64,000 bases of DNA, taken from positions 29,417 to 93,416 of the forward strand of contig CAKULN010000006.1 in NCBI GenBank assembly GCA_934667175.1, read 5' to 3'. How positions within the stretch are numbered: the stretch's first letter is position 1; each line of letters starts with the position of its first letter. The notes under the pieces were generated by a model. It was not told the DNA's origin. It was given only the letters and a program-made list of their open reading frames with translations, and did not search any database. The stretch comes from an uncultured Bacteroidales bacterium (lineage in GTDB: Bacteria > Bacteroidota > Bacteroidia > Bacteroidales > UBA932). A program made the position numbers and the translations under genes. Positions 25,714 to 34,923 of this stretch are shown piece after piece.

Positions 25714-26523
25714 TTACGATCTTCCAAGAAACACGAGAGTCATATCATCCACATCCAAGACTCCCCAATCAGTCAAGGCTTTAACATGCGCCCTGAATGT
25801 GGATTCTTTCTCGGCGGCCTTCATCAACGGCTCCAGGACATCAACCTGAAAATTGAACCTTACCGCCTCTGCCGCCCGCAGGAGAGCCGAATTGCCGGAA
25901 CGCCTCAACGACTCCTCGGCCAGTTCCTCGCCGAACTTTCCACAGTTCGCAAGTTCATACATCATAAGCACATAGTGCGACAATGCGTCACTCGCGGCGA
26001 ACACCACCGAATCCTCATCCAGATGAAACGCCCCGCAACGGAAGCCTTCCTCCATCAACGGATCCTTGCAGCTGACTAGCATCGGCGGTCTGCTGAAATC
26101 CGACAGTCTTGTGAAACTATGCTCAAGCAAACCGCTTTTCCTGTTGTAGTGAAAAACCACGCTGACACCGTATGCAATCCAACGGCACTCACAGTCTGAC
26201 ACCTTCCAAGCTGCGGCGACAGTCGCACACGAGCCCTCATTATAGAACTTGTTCAGGAATATTCCATCTCCCTCTTTGGCGACAGTTTCATATTCATTGA
26301 AGAAAGCCTCCCAAATGCCGTCAACCCACTTGTCAAACTCAGCGAAACAAGTGATAACCCGCTTTTTAGGAATATGCCGGATCAGGTATTTCGACCACTG
26401 CCTTGCGAACAGACCGCACCCGCCCGCACCATCAGAAACAGCGATCATCGTGTCCGACTTGCAGAACGAATCCTCATTGGGAATATCATCGTTCAACTTC
26501 GGTATGCTGACACCGTAACTCAT
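25714..26523 (-). CDS. PP2C-like protein phosphatase
   Basis: 269 residues without signal peptide. PP2C motifs: PNEDSF near residue 16, IAVSDGAGG near 28-36, GSCATVAAAW near 97, a later SDALSHYV, and DVDDMTLVFLG at the C-terminus supplying the last metal-binding aspartates. This family removes phosphate from serine/threonine. It overlaps the vWA-type gene upstream by 4 bp (ATGA). PP2C plus vWA, often with a protein kinase, is a known signalling cassette; no kinase is present here. Appears intact. Confidence 0.8.
   Translation of the reverse strand: MSYGVSIPKLNDDIPNEDSFCKSDTMIAVSDGAGGCGLFARQWSKYLIRHIPKKRVITCFAEFDKWVDGIWEAFFNEYETVAKEGDGIFLNKFYNEGSCATVAAAWKVSDCECRWIAYGVSVVFHYNRKSGLLEHSFTRLSDFSRPPMLVSCKDPLMEEGFRCGAFHLDEDSVVFAASDALSHYVLMMYELANCGKFGEELAEESLRRSGNSALLRAAEAVRFNFQVDVLEPLMKAAEKESTFRAHVKALTDWGVLDVDDMTLVFLGRS
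25725..25751 (+). repeat. Direct repeat copy shared with 24479-24505
   Basis: Twenty-seven bases identical to 24479-24505, covering the final codons of the PP2C gene (minus strand). The copies are 1246 bp apart and bracket the AbiE remnant. Confidence 0.75.
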
Positions 26524-26993
26524 AACTGATTGGCAAGTGTGCTTGACAACGTCCCGATCTTCATCATCTTCACAAGACGCTCCATCCCGGCGTTGACTCC
26601 CATAGCCCTGTAACGGATGTCCGTCTGGCGGTCTCCGAATATTTCCTTGATCAGTTCGTTGTAGTTCAGCGGCAGAAGGCTGGACATATTGAACAACTTC
26701 TCACCGTACCCGTTGCCGTTCAACTCGCCGACCGTGGCCGGGAAAACGACCGATTCCGAATGCCCAGGAACAATGTGAATATTGAAAAACAGCACATTGC
26801 CATCGTTGGTGAACATCGACTTCAGTTGATTCGCAAGCTGAAGCATCTCATCATAAGTCACGCAGTTATATTCACCGTCCGTGATGTTGATGATGGTCGG
26901 AGGGTAGCAGTCCTTGTCGTGGCGCTCCTTCATCCAACTCTCAAGCAGCCCCTCGGCACGTACGATCTTGATTATGTAAAGTATTGCGTCCAT
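26520..26993 (-). pseudogene. vWA-domain protein lacking its N-terminus
   Basis: 157 codons. It resembles the second half of von Willebrand A proteins found with PP2C genes: PPTIINITDGEYN and GNVLFFNIHIV fit the central and later strands. The first half, with the metal-site motif DxSxS, is missing. The frame stays open a few codons upstream, then meets AT-rich sequence leading into the divergent toxin-antitoxin genes, suggesting loss of the 5' part during insertion or deletion. Stop and PP2C start overlap (ATGA). Probably non-functional as a MIDAS protein. Confidence 0.65.
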
Positions 26994-27052
26994 TATCCCA
27001 CGGAGATGATGTCTTCTATTCTATAATCAAGTTAATTTGGAAATATCAATAT

Positions 27053-27074
27053 TTGTCAACATATTTGTTGACAA
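27053..27074. promoter_or_regulatory. Perfect inverted repeat, candidate toxin-antitoxin operator
   Basis: Arms TTGTCAAC and GTTGACAA separated by six bases, ending two bases before the ATG of the HTH antitoxin gene at 27077. Antitoxins of this type usually bind such palindromes to repress their own operon; binding here is inferred. Confidence 0.55.
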
Positions 27075-27076
27075 TT

Positions 27077-27628
27077 ATGACAACAGGAGAATACATATCA
27101 AAGCTTTCTGAGGAGAGACGGTTTTCACAATCTGACGTGGCCAGACAAACTGGGCTATCACGGCAGATTGTCAGCTATATCATTTCGGGGAAACGGGAAC
27201 TTACTTTGCATCAAGCCTTAAGGTTGGAATCGCTATTCGACCTCAAGCAAGGGACTCTTGTGCGAATGCAGGATGAGGAGCGTATCAACAAACACATCGA
27301 ATCTATCTGGGAATCGCTTTGTGCCAAATTATTGACTGGCAAAGCATTCTGGTCATATTCAGATGTCACGGAAGAAACGATCTCCAACGAAGATCTGATT
27401 GAGAAGACATTCATTCATTTGGATATGGATGACATCAATCTGCTCTTTGAACTTTTTCCATTAAGATTTGTCCGTAAAGTTTGGGAAGACAGAATGGCCG
27501 GTCAGGGTGCTTATTTATATTCATTGAATATGATGATCGCTCAGTACTATTTCAACATTCGCAATCCAAAAGCCTTCCTTCGCAGAAAGGAACTCGAACA
27601 TGTGAAAAAAATGACTGAATATGCGTAA
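27077..27628 (+). CDS. HTH (Xre-like) antitoxin of an AbiEii-type pair
   Basis: 183 residues from ATG 27077, preferred over upstream codons because the helix-turn-helix starts at once (residues about 5-60: FSQSDVARQTGLSRQIVSYI). The C-terminal part has the FWSYSDV... and FPLRFVRKVWEDRM pattern of DUF6922-like domains that accompany AbiEii toxins in Bacteroidota. It overlaps the toxin gene by 8 bp, and an inverted repeat lies just before its start, so it probably represses the operon and counters the toxin. AT-richer than the neighbouring PUL genes, consistent with transfer. Confidence 0.78.
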   Translation: MTTGEYISKLSEERRFSQSDVARQTGLSRQIVSYIISGKRELTLHQALRLESLFDLKQGTLVRMQDEERINKHIESIWESLCAKLLTGKAFWSYSDVTEETISNEDLIEKTFIHLDMDDINLLFELFPLRFVRKVWEDRMAGQGAYLYSLNMMIAQYYFNIRNPKAFLRRKELEHVKKMTEYA

Positions 27629-28274
27629 AGGTCTCACACCTTCAATCAACAACATCATTGATGCCGTATCAACTCTTGACACGATAAAAAGTTATGTGCT
27701 TTGTGGAGGCACATCGCTCGCCATACAACTTGGACACCGACAGAGTGAAGACTTGGACTTTATGTCTTGGCGAATTTCCAAAGACAATAAACCAGAAGTT
27801 GATTGGCCCGCTATTTCCAAGGAATTGGAGAATAAAGTGGGGACAATCGACAATATGGACATATTAGGTTTCGACCAAGTCATTTTCCTTGTCGGCGGAG
27901 TTAAGATTTCATTCTACATAAGTGACAAATCCGCACCTTCTATGACACCGATTGACTACATCGGCAATATCAAATTAGCACCTATAGAAGCAATACTTGC
28001 GATGAAATTGGAAGTGATGCTGCGAAGAATGAAGTTCAGAGATTATTACGATGTTTATAGCATTGTAAAAAATGGAGGTGATATAGCGTTGGGAATAGAT
28101 TCCGCCATCAAGTACTCACAATTCAAACTCAAACGAAAGAGTATTGTGACAATGCTTTTGTCAGGTCAGTTTGACAAAGATTCCAACTTCAAACAACTCA
28201 ACCCAATATACGATGTGACGGAAGAGCAAATGAGGGGTTGCCTGCTTCAAAAAATGCAGGAAGCGGGAATATAG
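27621..28274 (+). CDS. AbiEii/AbiGii-type nucleotidyltransferase toxin
   Basis: 217 residues. Nucleotidyltransferase motifs: LCGGTSLAIQLGHRQSEDLDF (GG-x then D-x-D) near residues 27-47, and KLEVMLRRMKFRDYYDVYSI near 125-145, typical of the DUF1814/AbiEii fold. Length and motifs look complete. These enzymes act as the toxin or abortive-infection effector paired with an HTH antitoxin. The start lies inside the antitoxin coding end (8-bp overlap). It differs clearly from the truncated AbiEii at 25 kb, so the two pairs are of separate origin. Confidence 0.82.
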   Translation: MRKGLTPSINNIIDAVSTLDTIKSYVLCGGTSLAIQLGHRQSEDLDFMSWRISKDNKPEVDWPAISKELENKVGTIDNMDILGFDQVIFLVGGVKISFYISDKSAPSMTPIDYIGNIKLAPIEAILAMKLEVMLRRMKFRDYYDVYSIVKNGGDIALGIDSAIKYSQFKLKRKSIVTMLLSGQFDKDSNFKQLNPIYDVTEEQMRGCLLQKMQEAGI

Positions 28275-28515
28275 GAGGACGAGCAATAATTGCCGGATAC
28301 TAACAGATTTTCGCGAGGCTTCCGTGTGTGTGTCAACAGCTATGGTGTAGCCTTAGGAACGTGTCGCAACATTGACAGACTTCTTTCCTATCGGGGTCTT
28401 ATCGGTGTTAACAAAACGGATTCGGGTCAGCGTAATGCATCTGCATTGTCACCCTGCCCATAAGTTGCGAAGGGCATCCAAGTTTGTCCAATGTCTTATA
28501 ATGTGTACCGAGCAT
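28275..28515. other. 241-bp gap between toxin gene and lipoprotein gene
   Basis: The two neighbouring genes converge here. I found no convincing terminator, RNA gene or recognisable fragment. Confidence 0.4.
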
Positions 28516-29691
28516 TTAGTGTCTTAATTCATACAATATGGTAATGACTCCATTGCCCATAAATTCGCCACGATGGATCGGCTCGCAATAAAGCAAACGG
28601 ACGAGACATAGAAGCGCATAGTTGTCTTCCGGATGTTCCTGAATATGACGGAGCATCGTGTTGGCGCAGATGTTTCTAACTTTGAAATAGTAAGCATTAG
28701 GGATGACCGAATCGTTCGAGCAGCCGAACCACCCTAACTGAGCTTCAGCCCTCCAATTTTCCCAGACCTCAAGGAGGTAGCGGGAATATATCCTTGACTC
28801 TATGAGAGCCCCGAGGGTATCCACGCAATCTTCTGGCTGTACGTGCGAAAGTTCTATCGCATACACGCATCTGGTGTCGAAATCCATCTGGTCTTCCATA
28901 CGTGCCTTTATCTCATCTGCCAGATCCTTGAACTGAACGACGACGGAGCTGTCTTTATATACCCGAAAACGCTTTATGTCCGGGAAAAAAGCAGACTTGT
29001 CATAATAGGATTTCTCATTTGTGTAAGCTTGCCTTAATCTGGCGGTGTCAATAGGCATAGCAGAAGTGAAAGCTGCGGATTTATACGCATCCACCAGTTC
29101 ATCTGTGCGATTGTTAACATCCGTGTAATCTGGATTCTTGTACAATATATTCAAAAGTGCCAATGCGGCCTCCCTGAGGCCTTTATCCGGAAACACCTTC
29201 CGCAACACGTCATAGGACGGCCTCATCTCGGCAGTCAACATTGTCGAGCCTGTGGTTTCAACAGCAGTGGAATCACAATTGTAGTTATTAAACTCATAAC
29301 GCGCGCGGATTTCGTGAAGAGAACCACAGTAATAGAGGTACGTCAACCTATCGAACCAGTCCTTGACCAAAAGGGTAAAATCATCCTTCCGTATGTCATC
29401 ATCCAGATCAAGGAATATCTCGTCGGCGAACATACTCTCAAGAACGTCCAAATCAATGTTGGCACCGCCATCAAGCGAATCAACAGAATGACGGTAAATT
29501 TCACTAAGTGCATCCAAATATTCACTGCCGGTGACCGTGGCTTTTCCGGAATACTTTTGAATGGTGCTGTCAGCAAGGACAGTGTTTGAATCTTCATCCT
29601 CGCCCCGTGAGCCGCCCTTCTTTCCTTGGCAGCCCACGGTCAGGATGGCGATCGCCAGCACAATGGCCGACACGTGAATAGTTTTGTTCAT
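28516..29691 (-). CDS. Lipoprotein of unknown function
   Basis: ATG 29691 is chosen (391 residues) since it places the lipoprotein signal at the N-terminus (MNKTIHVSAIVLA, lipobox TVGC|Q); in-frame starts at 29724 and 29793 would add a non-hydrophobic leader. After the cysteine comes a short glycine/lysine-rich linker, then an acidic, largely helical protein with no domain I recognise (conspicuous segments: DWFDRLTYLYYCGSL; ENWRAEAQLGWFGC). It stands alone between the toxin-antitoxin pair and the galactan PUL. Confidence 0.65.
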   Translation of the reverse strand: MNKTIHVSAIVLAIAILTVGCQGKKGGSRGEDEDSNTVLADSTIQKYSGKATVTGSEYLDALSEIYRHSVDSLDGGANIDLDVLESMFADEIFLDLDDDIRKDDFTLLVKDWFDRLTYLYYCGSLHEIRARYEFNNYNCDSTAVETTGSTMLTAEMRPSYDVLRKVFPDKGLREAALALLNILYKNPDYTDVNNRTDELVDAYKSAAFTSAMPIDTARLRQAYTNEKSYYDKSAFFPDIKRFRVYKDSSVVVQFKDLADEIKARMEDQMDFDTRCVYAIELSHVQPEDCVDTLGALIESRIYSRYLLEVWENWRAEAQLGWFGCSNDSVIPNAYYFKVRNICANTMLRHIQEHPEDNYALLCLVRLLYCEPIHRGEFMGNGVITILYELRH

Positions 29692-30049
29692 AAAATGGTA
29701 TATCTTTCTTGTTTTCATTGGCATATTCGTTAATTTCAACGATGCAAAGTTCAAGAATAATAAGGCATGTTCAAAATCAGTTTTATGAAACAACAGGAAT
29801 GATGTACGAAATAAGAGTGGCCTTCATTTCATACAATATTCATTGATTTTCGTACAAAATCCGCGGCCTCGATGCCAGTGATTATCCCTTCCGTTCCTAA
29901 GCAAGTCAAATATGCACCAACGCAGCGATAAGCCACAAGGATCTCATAAAAAAGGTCCGGGAACCTCCCAGACCTTAAACCAGACCAAATGACGACCTCT
30001 CAGTATCATCCAACTTTTAATGAAAGTTTAGCGCCAATACGATAAGACT
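29692..30049. other. 358-bp intergenic region
   Basis: Contains the terminator of the GH43-GH35 gene (29948-29974) and a spaced inverted repeat with nine-base arms TGTACGAAA (29803-29811) and TTTCGTACA (29848-29856), upstream of the unknown lipoprotein gene. Nothing else recognised. Confidence 0.4.
29948..29974 (-). terminator. Rho-independent terminator of the galactan PUL
   Basis: On the minus strand a nine-base stem (GGTCTGGGA with TCCCGGACC, one mismatch, three-base loop) is followed by six T. It lies 76 bp after the GH43-GH35 stop codon. Confidence 0.7.
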
Positions 30050-33000
30050 CTAATATCTGAATGGACGGTCCTTCACGTAAATTCTGAAATCGCGGACAGC
30101 GCCTGGAGTATCTTCCTCCATACGGGGAAGATACTGGAATCCAGATATTTCTTGTGACGCACCGAGGTCTATGACAATGAAGTGAGGGAAAGCCACACCG
30201 GGAACAGTCTGCCAATATGTTGACTCCTGGAGATCAAAAGACTTGTCGGCGGAATGATTTCCTCCATCCAAATCCTCACTGTCCGCATATAGGACTGTCC
30301 AAGGCTCACGAGGCAGGCGCTCACCTTTACTGTCCAGCAAATACATCTCAGCAATCGCGGCGTTTTCTCTCCCGTTGATGGAGTTCAGGGCTTCGATACA
30401 GACGTACCGCCCCTTAACCGTGGCACCGAACCTCACCTCTTGCCATCCTCCGTCAGGGCGGAATGTTCCTGAATATGCAGGGGTCTCGTTGCTAAGGTCA
30501 AGCGTCTGCCCTTCCTCACGATGAGTCTTACGTTTCTTTACAAGAAGCTGGTCCAATTTCGGTTCCAACAATCCTTCGGAAGACGCCTCGCGAGGACCGA
30601 GTATGTCAAACACGATAATCTCATTGGTGCCTTTCTTCAACCAGCAACCCGGCATATAGAGGGTCTGCTGAGGACCTGTTTCCCAGATGCGGCCAAGAGG
30701 GTGACCGTTGACATAGACAAGTCCCTTACCCCAGGTCTCGAAATTGAGAAAGGTGTCAGATGGCTTTCCTTTGATGTTGAATGTGGCACGATACGCCCCT
30801 CTGACCATCCGGTCACCAGATCTGTCCTTTTCTGATATCGGACGGTATCTCATCGATGCGTAAGTCTGATACTCATCCTCTATGTTGTAGACTTGCCAAT
30901 TCCGGAGGGTACTCTCCCACTTGTGTCCTTCAACCTCAGCAGTCAACGTCACCTTGTCAGTGATTCCCTTGTAATCCTTGATCGCACGTCCGAAATTGAT
31001 GCGCCCCATAGCCTCGACGAGGATCTCAAGACAAGCATCCTTCCCACAAGGAGGAATCATCAGTTCCCGCTCACCGTTGCGGCGGTCGAGTTTGCCGACA
31101 TATTCACCATCTATGAATATCTGAGCAAAATCGTGAGTTTCGCTCACAGTCAGCAATGTCGGCACATCCAATTTCGGAAGGGTCGTACGATACAAGATCG
31201 ATCCAAAGCCTTGGTCATATTCCTCCATAGTCTTGATGTCGGCATCCGATTTTGGCGATGGAAGGTTCTCACGCAGAGGTGCGACCTCAGTAAAATCAAA
31301 CCGTTTGATTTTCATCGGCTTAATGGATAATGGGACAGAAATCTGCCTCTCACCGTCTAGATACTTGGCCAAGGTTTCCCTCAGCGCCCAATACTTTTCT
31401 GTCGTCTGACCAGACTCGCTTATCGGAGCGTCATAGTCGTAGGAGGTGACATCAGGAGCGAATCCGGGGGAATTCGCACCCGCCCAATGCCCCCAGTTCG
31501 TACCTCCGTGCGTCATATACAGTGAAAAGGATATGCCTTTGGACAGCATTTCGTCAATCCCAGCGATCATATCCTTAGCTGGTCGCACCTCATGACCGGC
31601 TCCCCATTTGTCAAACCATCCGCTCCAAAACTCCGAACACATTAGAGGAGAATTCGGGCGCGCCTTCCTCAACGGAGCAAACTGTTGGTCGATGTCCGCC
31701 CCCGTACCGAAATTGATGGTCCATACCAAATCATTGAGGCCGTTGTTCAGAAAATTGGAGGACCAGTCGCACTGAAAAAGCGTTATGTCGCTGCCGAAAT
31801 GCTTGCGGATGATGTCACGTATTGCGGAAACGTACTGCTTGTCTATGCCGTAAGAACCATATTCATTCTCAACCTGAACCATTATGATCGGGCCACCCTT
31901 GTCGATAGTGAGGTCTCCGACCTGTTCCGCGATTTTTTTCTGGAAAATATCGACTTTCTCAAGGAAATACGGATCTTCCTCCCTCAGACGGATGTTCTTT
32001 TTCTTAAGCAGCCACCAAGGAAGGCCACCCATCTCCCACTCGGCACAGACATAAGGACCGGGGCGGAGAATGACCTTCAAATCGTTCGCCTCGCAGAGCT
32101 CGACAAACTCCCGGAGGTCATTCTGTCCTGAAAAATCGAACCGACCCTCTTCCGCTTCGTGGGTATTCCAAAAGACATACAGGCAGACAGTGTTCATTCC
32201 CAAAGCCTTGCACATCTTGATACGATGATCCCAATAATCCTTTGGAATGCGAGGATAGTGCAGTTCAGCCGCCTTCACGATGAATGGATTGCCATTGAGC
32301 AGGAAGGTCGAATCTCCCGCCTCGAATCTCTCACGCTCTGCAAATTCGTCAGGGTTCCACTTCTCACGCCACGGGATAGTCACACTGCCTTTATCAAACG
32401 AGACCGGCAGCCAAACATAACGTGAATCCTCAAGATTATGCTTGTTCCATCTGTCGAACATCGCGACGTACAAATCCTTCCTGCCGTAGATTTGCTGCAC
32501 ATAAGTGCTTTGCGCATAGAATGTCTTGTCGGCATCCTTGCCTGTGCACGGATTGCCAACCACAGTCCAGACACCCATAATAGAGTCAGCGACGGCAAGT
32601 TCAGCCGTGTTCGGATCCCAGCCGGTGCAACCGGATGTAATCATATAGTACTTTCCGTCTTTCTTGAATACAGCCGGAGCCTCGCGGCTTTGTCCGACAA
32701 AATTACGCGTGAAACGCCCGGTAGGACGCAAGTAGTCCTCCGTCAACTCATTGATGTAAAGAGTCTGGTTATTCTCCGAAGCTGCGAATTGGTAAGCCTT
32801 GCCGTCATCATCGACAAATATTGTCTGGTCACGACTCATGGCGTTGTTCGGGCGGAAAGACCCAAGATAGGTGAACAGCCCGGTTGGAGAGTCACTCACA
32901 GCGACTCCCGCTGTGGCTTTTCCGTAGTCGGCGCTTTCCACGTGCGCCCACATCACAAACTTTCCGGTCTTGGAGTTATAGACAACCTTGGGACGCTCAA

Positions 33001-33355
33001 GCACCTTGGATGGATGGAGGTCGTGTGACGGGTCATCAGTCACAGCCGGAAGCACGATCCTCTCAAACGTCCAGTTGACCAGATCTGAGGACGAGTAGCA
33101 AGATATCCCCGCGACATCCGTGCGGTAACTTTCCCATCCGGCACCTTCCGGAAGGACAGTCTTGTCTTTCTTATATTCACCGTACCAGTAGTATCTGCCA
33201 TTGTGGTACATTATGCCTCCCCCGTGGGCGTTGATAGGATTGCCGGATGTGTCCAGCCATACTTCCCCGTTCACTATGTCCTTGGCCTGGCTTTCCAACG
33301 TGTGTGTCAGCATCAAGAGAAGCACAGGAATCTTTAAATAATTTATGAATTTCAT
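30050..33355 (-). CDS. GH43-GH35 fusion glycoside hydrolase with C-terminal discoidin-like domain
   Basis: 1101 residues with signal peptide (ending LESQA). Residues about 28-335 are GH43, with the NPINAHGGGIMYHNGRYYWYGE opening (broken here by an initial G) most like exo-beta-1,3-galactanases of subfamily 24. Residues about 345-670 are GH35 beta-galactosidase: acid/base glutamate in MVQVENEYGSYG (near 495) and nucleophile glutamate in CSEFWSGW (near 575). Beta-sandwich domains follow, then an F5/8-type discoidin-like domain from about 960 (HFIVIDLGASQEISGFQY). Family knowledge suggests release of galactose from beta-1,3-galactan and from beta-galactosyl ends. Last gene of the operon, 16 bp after GH30. 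Confidence 0.88.
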   Translation of the reverse strand: MKFINYLKIPVLLLMLTHTLESQAKDIVNGEVWLDTSGNPINAHGGGIMYHNGRYYWYGEYKKDKTVLPEGAGWESYRTDVAGISCYSSSDLVNWTFERIVLPAVTDDPSHDLHPSKVLERPKVVYNSKTGKFVMWAHVESADYGKATAGVAVSDSPTGLFTYLGSFRPNNAMSRDQTIFVDDDGKAYQFAASENNQTLYINELTEDYLRPTGRFTRNFVGQSREAPAVFKKDGKYYMITSGCTGWDPNTAELAVADSIMGVWTVVGNPCTGKDADKTFYAQSTYVQQIYGRKDLYVAMFDRWNKHNLEDSRYVWLPVSFDKGSVTIPWREKWNPDEFAERERFEAGDSTFLLNGNPFIVKAAELHYPRIPKDYWDHRIKMCKALGMNTVCLYVFWNTHEAEEGRFDFSGQNDLREFVELCEANDLKVILRPGPYVCAEWEMGGLPWWLLKKKNIRLREEDPYFLEKVDIFQKKIAEQVGDLTIDKGGPIIMVQVENEYGSYGIDKQYVSAIRDIIRKHFGSDITLFQCDWSSNFLNNGLNDLVWTINFGTGADIDQQFAPLRKARPNSPLMCSEFWSGWFDKWGAGHEVRPAKDMIAGIDEMLSKGISFSLYMTHGGTNWGHWAGANSPGFAPDVTSYDYDAPISESGQTTEKYWALRETLAKYLDGERQISVPLSIKPMKIKRFDFTEVAPLRENLPSPKSDADIKTMEEYDQGFGSILYRTTLPKLDVPTLLTVSETHDFAQIFIDGEYVGKLDRRNGERELMIPPCGKDACLEILVEAMGRINFGRAIKDYKGITDKVTLTAEVEGHKWESTLRNWQVYNIEDEYQTYASMRYRPISEKDRSGDRMVRGAYRATFNIKGKPSDTFLNFETWGKGLVYVNGHPLGRIWETGPQQTLYMPGCWLKKGTNEIIVFDILGPREASSEGLLEPKLDQLLVKKRKTHREEGQTLDLSNETPAYSGTFRPDGGWQEVRFGATVKGRYVCIEALNSINGRENAAIAEMYLLDSKGERLPREPWTVLYADSEDLDGGNHSADKSFDLQESTYWQTVPGVAFPHFIVIDLGASQEISGFQYLPRMEEDTPGAVRDFRIYVKDRPFRY

Positions 33356-33371
33356 TTCGTTCGTTGTTGTG

Positions 33372-34916
33372 TTATTGGCTAATGAAAGTAGTTATTGATC
33401 GTTTGGGAACAGTAACGGACTTTAGATGCCTATGCTTCCCCACAAAAGCGAGTGACTCTTCCGCCACATCAGAAGTACGGTATTGGCTCCAGGAACCGGA
33501 TTTCACTCCACTGACAGTAATAATCTCGTCACTGTCGCCATAATTAATCACGACAATCACATCGCGTCCGTCCTTGTTGCGGAATGCCGAGCACATCAAT
33601 CCCCAAGGGTCAGTGGAGCTGTCCGGATCATTGGACTCACCGCGTGTCACGCACAGTCGTTCCGCCCCCGGCCGGATAAACCTGCTGTAATTGCCGAAAG
33701 ACCATAAAAGTTTTGAGTCTACGATTGTGTCACAAACCGCTCCTGGACTTCGGTATTGGAATAGCAATCCATCCTTATAGTCTCCTCCAACCGCTCTCCA
33801 CCACTGCCAGCTTCTAGCATCAGCAAAGACGAGGTCGTGGTGCACCATTCTGGCGACATACAGAGCCGTCTTCATAGTGCGGTCGTAACCTCCTCCACCT
33901 CCTATCTCCTCATCATTACCCATTATGCAAACTTCGCTTTGCCAAAAGCCGACATCATATTTCCGCAGAGAGTCTCGAAGTGCCTTGCGGCACTCTTTCA
34001 TAAATTCGACCGGAGTGTTTGTCCAATAACTGTGTCCCGCCATCAGTCTTGGCACATTGCCAAGATTGCCAAGATAAGTGTCGGTACTGTCGGAAGAAAA
34101 GAACGACTGGATTTCATACCCTCGCTCAGGTCCTGTCCCGTGAGTTGACATCATACACCTGTAATCACAAGATTCCGGGACTATTATCTTAGTGTCGGAT
34201 CCTCGTGACCGCAGTTCGCTGTCGAGGATGCGAGCAAGTCTGGCTATCTCATATTTCGTTGCCGGAGACCCTTCCTGCTTTGGACCTTGCCAGTTCCAAC
34301 TGCCATCAGGTTCATTCACGGGTGAGATGTAATCAAGAGTCACATTATCGTGCGTTTTCAGTCCATCAACCACATCGGCCATAAATCTGGCGAAATCATC
34401 ATAGTCATCGTCCTTGAGATTGAATGTCCCATCGCGTCCTGTGTTGGTGGCAAGGCCGTTTTTTGTGAAATGCACAGGCGGTGAATTCAGAAAACCTAAC
34501 AAATATGGCACTCCATACCGCTTTGCCAGTTTAAGGAAGTTCCTTTGCCCCAGCTGCTTATTCCAATCGTAGGTTCCATCAGCGTTAAGAAAACATTCCG
34601 TTCTTGTACCGTGGTTGATTTGACTTTCGTCTCCTTGTTCCACACTTCCTGCCCCAATATTGAAACGCCAGATACTGAGACCGATACCTTCAGGGGTTCC
34701 ATTGTCGTCAAATTCCGGGCTGAACAGCAATCTGGCTACATCATTCCGTAAAGGTTCCGGCATCTCGCCAATAAAACGCATGCTCCACGCATCAGATGCC
34801 CCAAAACAGTCTATCTGTTGATACCGCAATCCGGGATTAACATTGAACACGATTTTCTGTTGTGCAGCCGCTGAAAGGCAGATCAACAGGCTGGCAGTTG
34901 CAAATATTCTCCTCAT
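33372..34916 (-). CDS. GH30 glycoside hydrolase, probable endo-beta-1,6-galactanase
   Basis: 514 residues, signal peptide ending SAAAQ. The GH30 TIM-barrel and side beta-domain are complete: YQQIDCFGASDAWSM opening, acid/base glutamate in YISPVNEPDGSWNWQ (near residue 200) and nucleophile glutamate in VGFWQSEVCIMG (near 325). The opening and the sequence around the catalytic residues resemble subfamily 5 beta-1,6-galactanases. With the neighbouring GH43-GH35 protein this fits cleavage of type II arabinogalactan side chains. It starts 7 bp after the susD stop. Probably periplasmic or secreted; no lipobox seen. Confidence 0.88.
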   Translation of the reverse strand: MRRIFATASLLICLSAAAQQKIVFNVNPGLRYQQIDCFGASDAWSMRFIGEMPEPLRNDVARLLFSPEFDDNGTPEGIGLSIWRFNIGAGSVEQGDESQINHGTRTECFLNADGTYDWNKQLGQRNFLKLAKRYGVPYLLGFLNSPPVHFTKNGLATNTGRDGTFNLKDDDYDDFARFMADVVDGLKTHDNVTLDYISPVNEPDGSWNWQGPKQEGSPATKYEIARLARILDSELRSRGSDTKIIVPESCDYRCMMSTHGTGPERGYEIQSFFSSDSTDTYLGNLGNVPRLMAGHSYWTNTPVEFMKECRKALRDSLRKYDVGFWQSEVCIMGNDEEIGGGGGYDRTMKTALYVARMVHHDLVFADARSWQWWRAVGGDYKDGLLFQYRSPGAVCDTIVDSKLLWSFGNYSRFIRPGAERLCVTRGESNDPDSSTDPWGLMCSAFRNKDGRDVIVVINYGDSDEIITVSGVKSGSWSQYRTSDVAEESLAFVGKHRHLKSVTVPKRSITTFISQ

Positions 34917-34923
34917 CGCGCGA

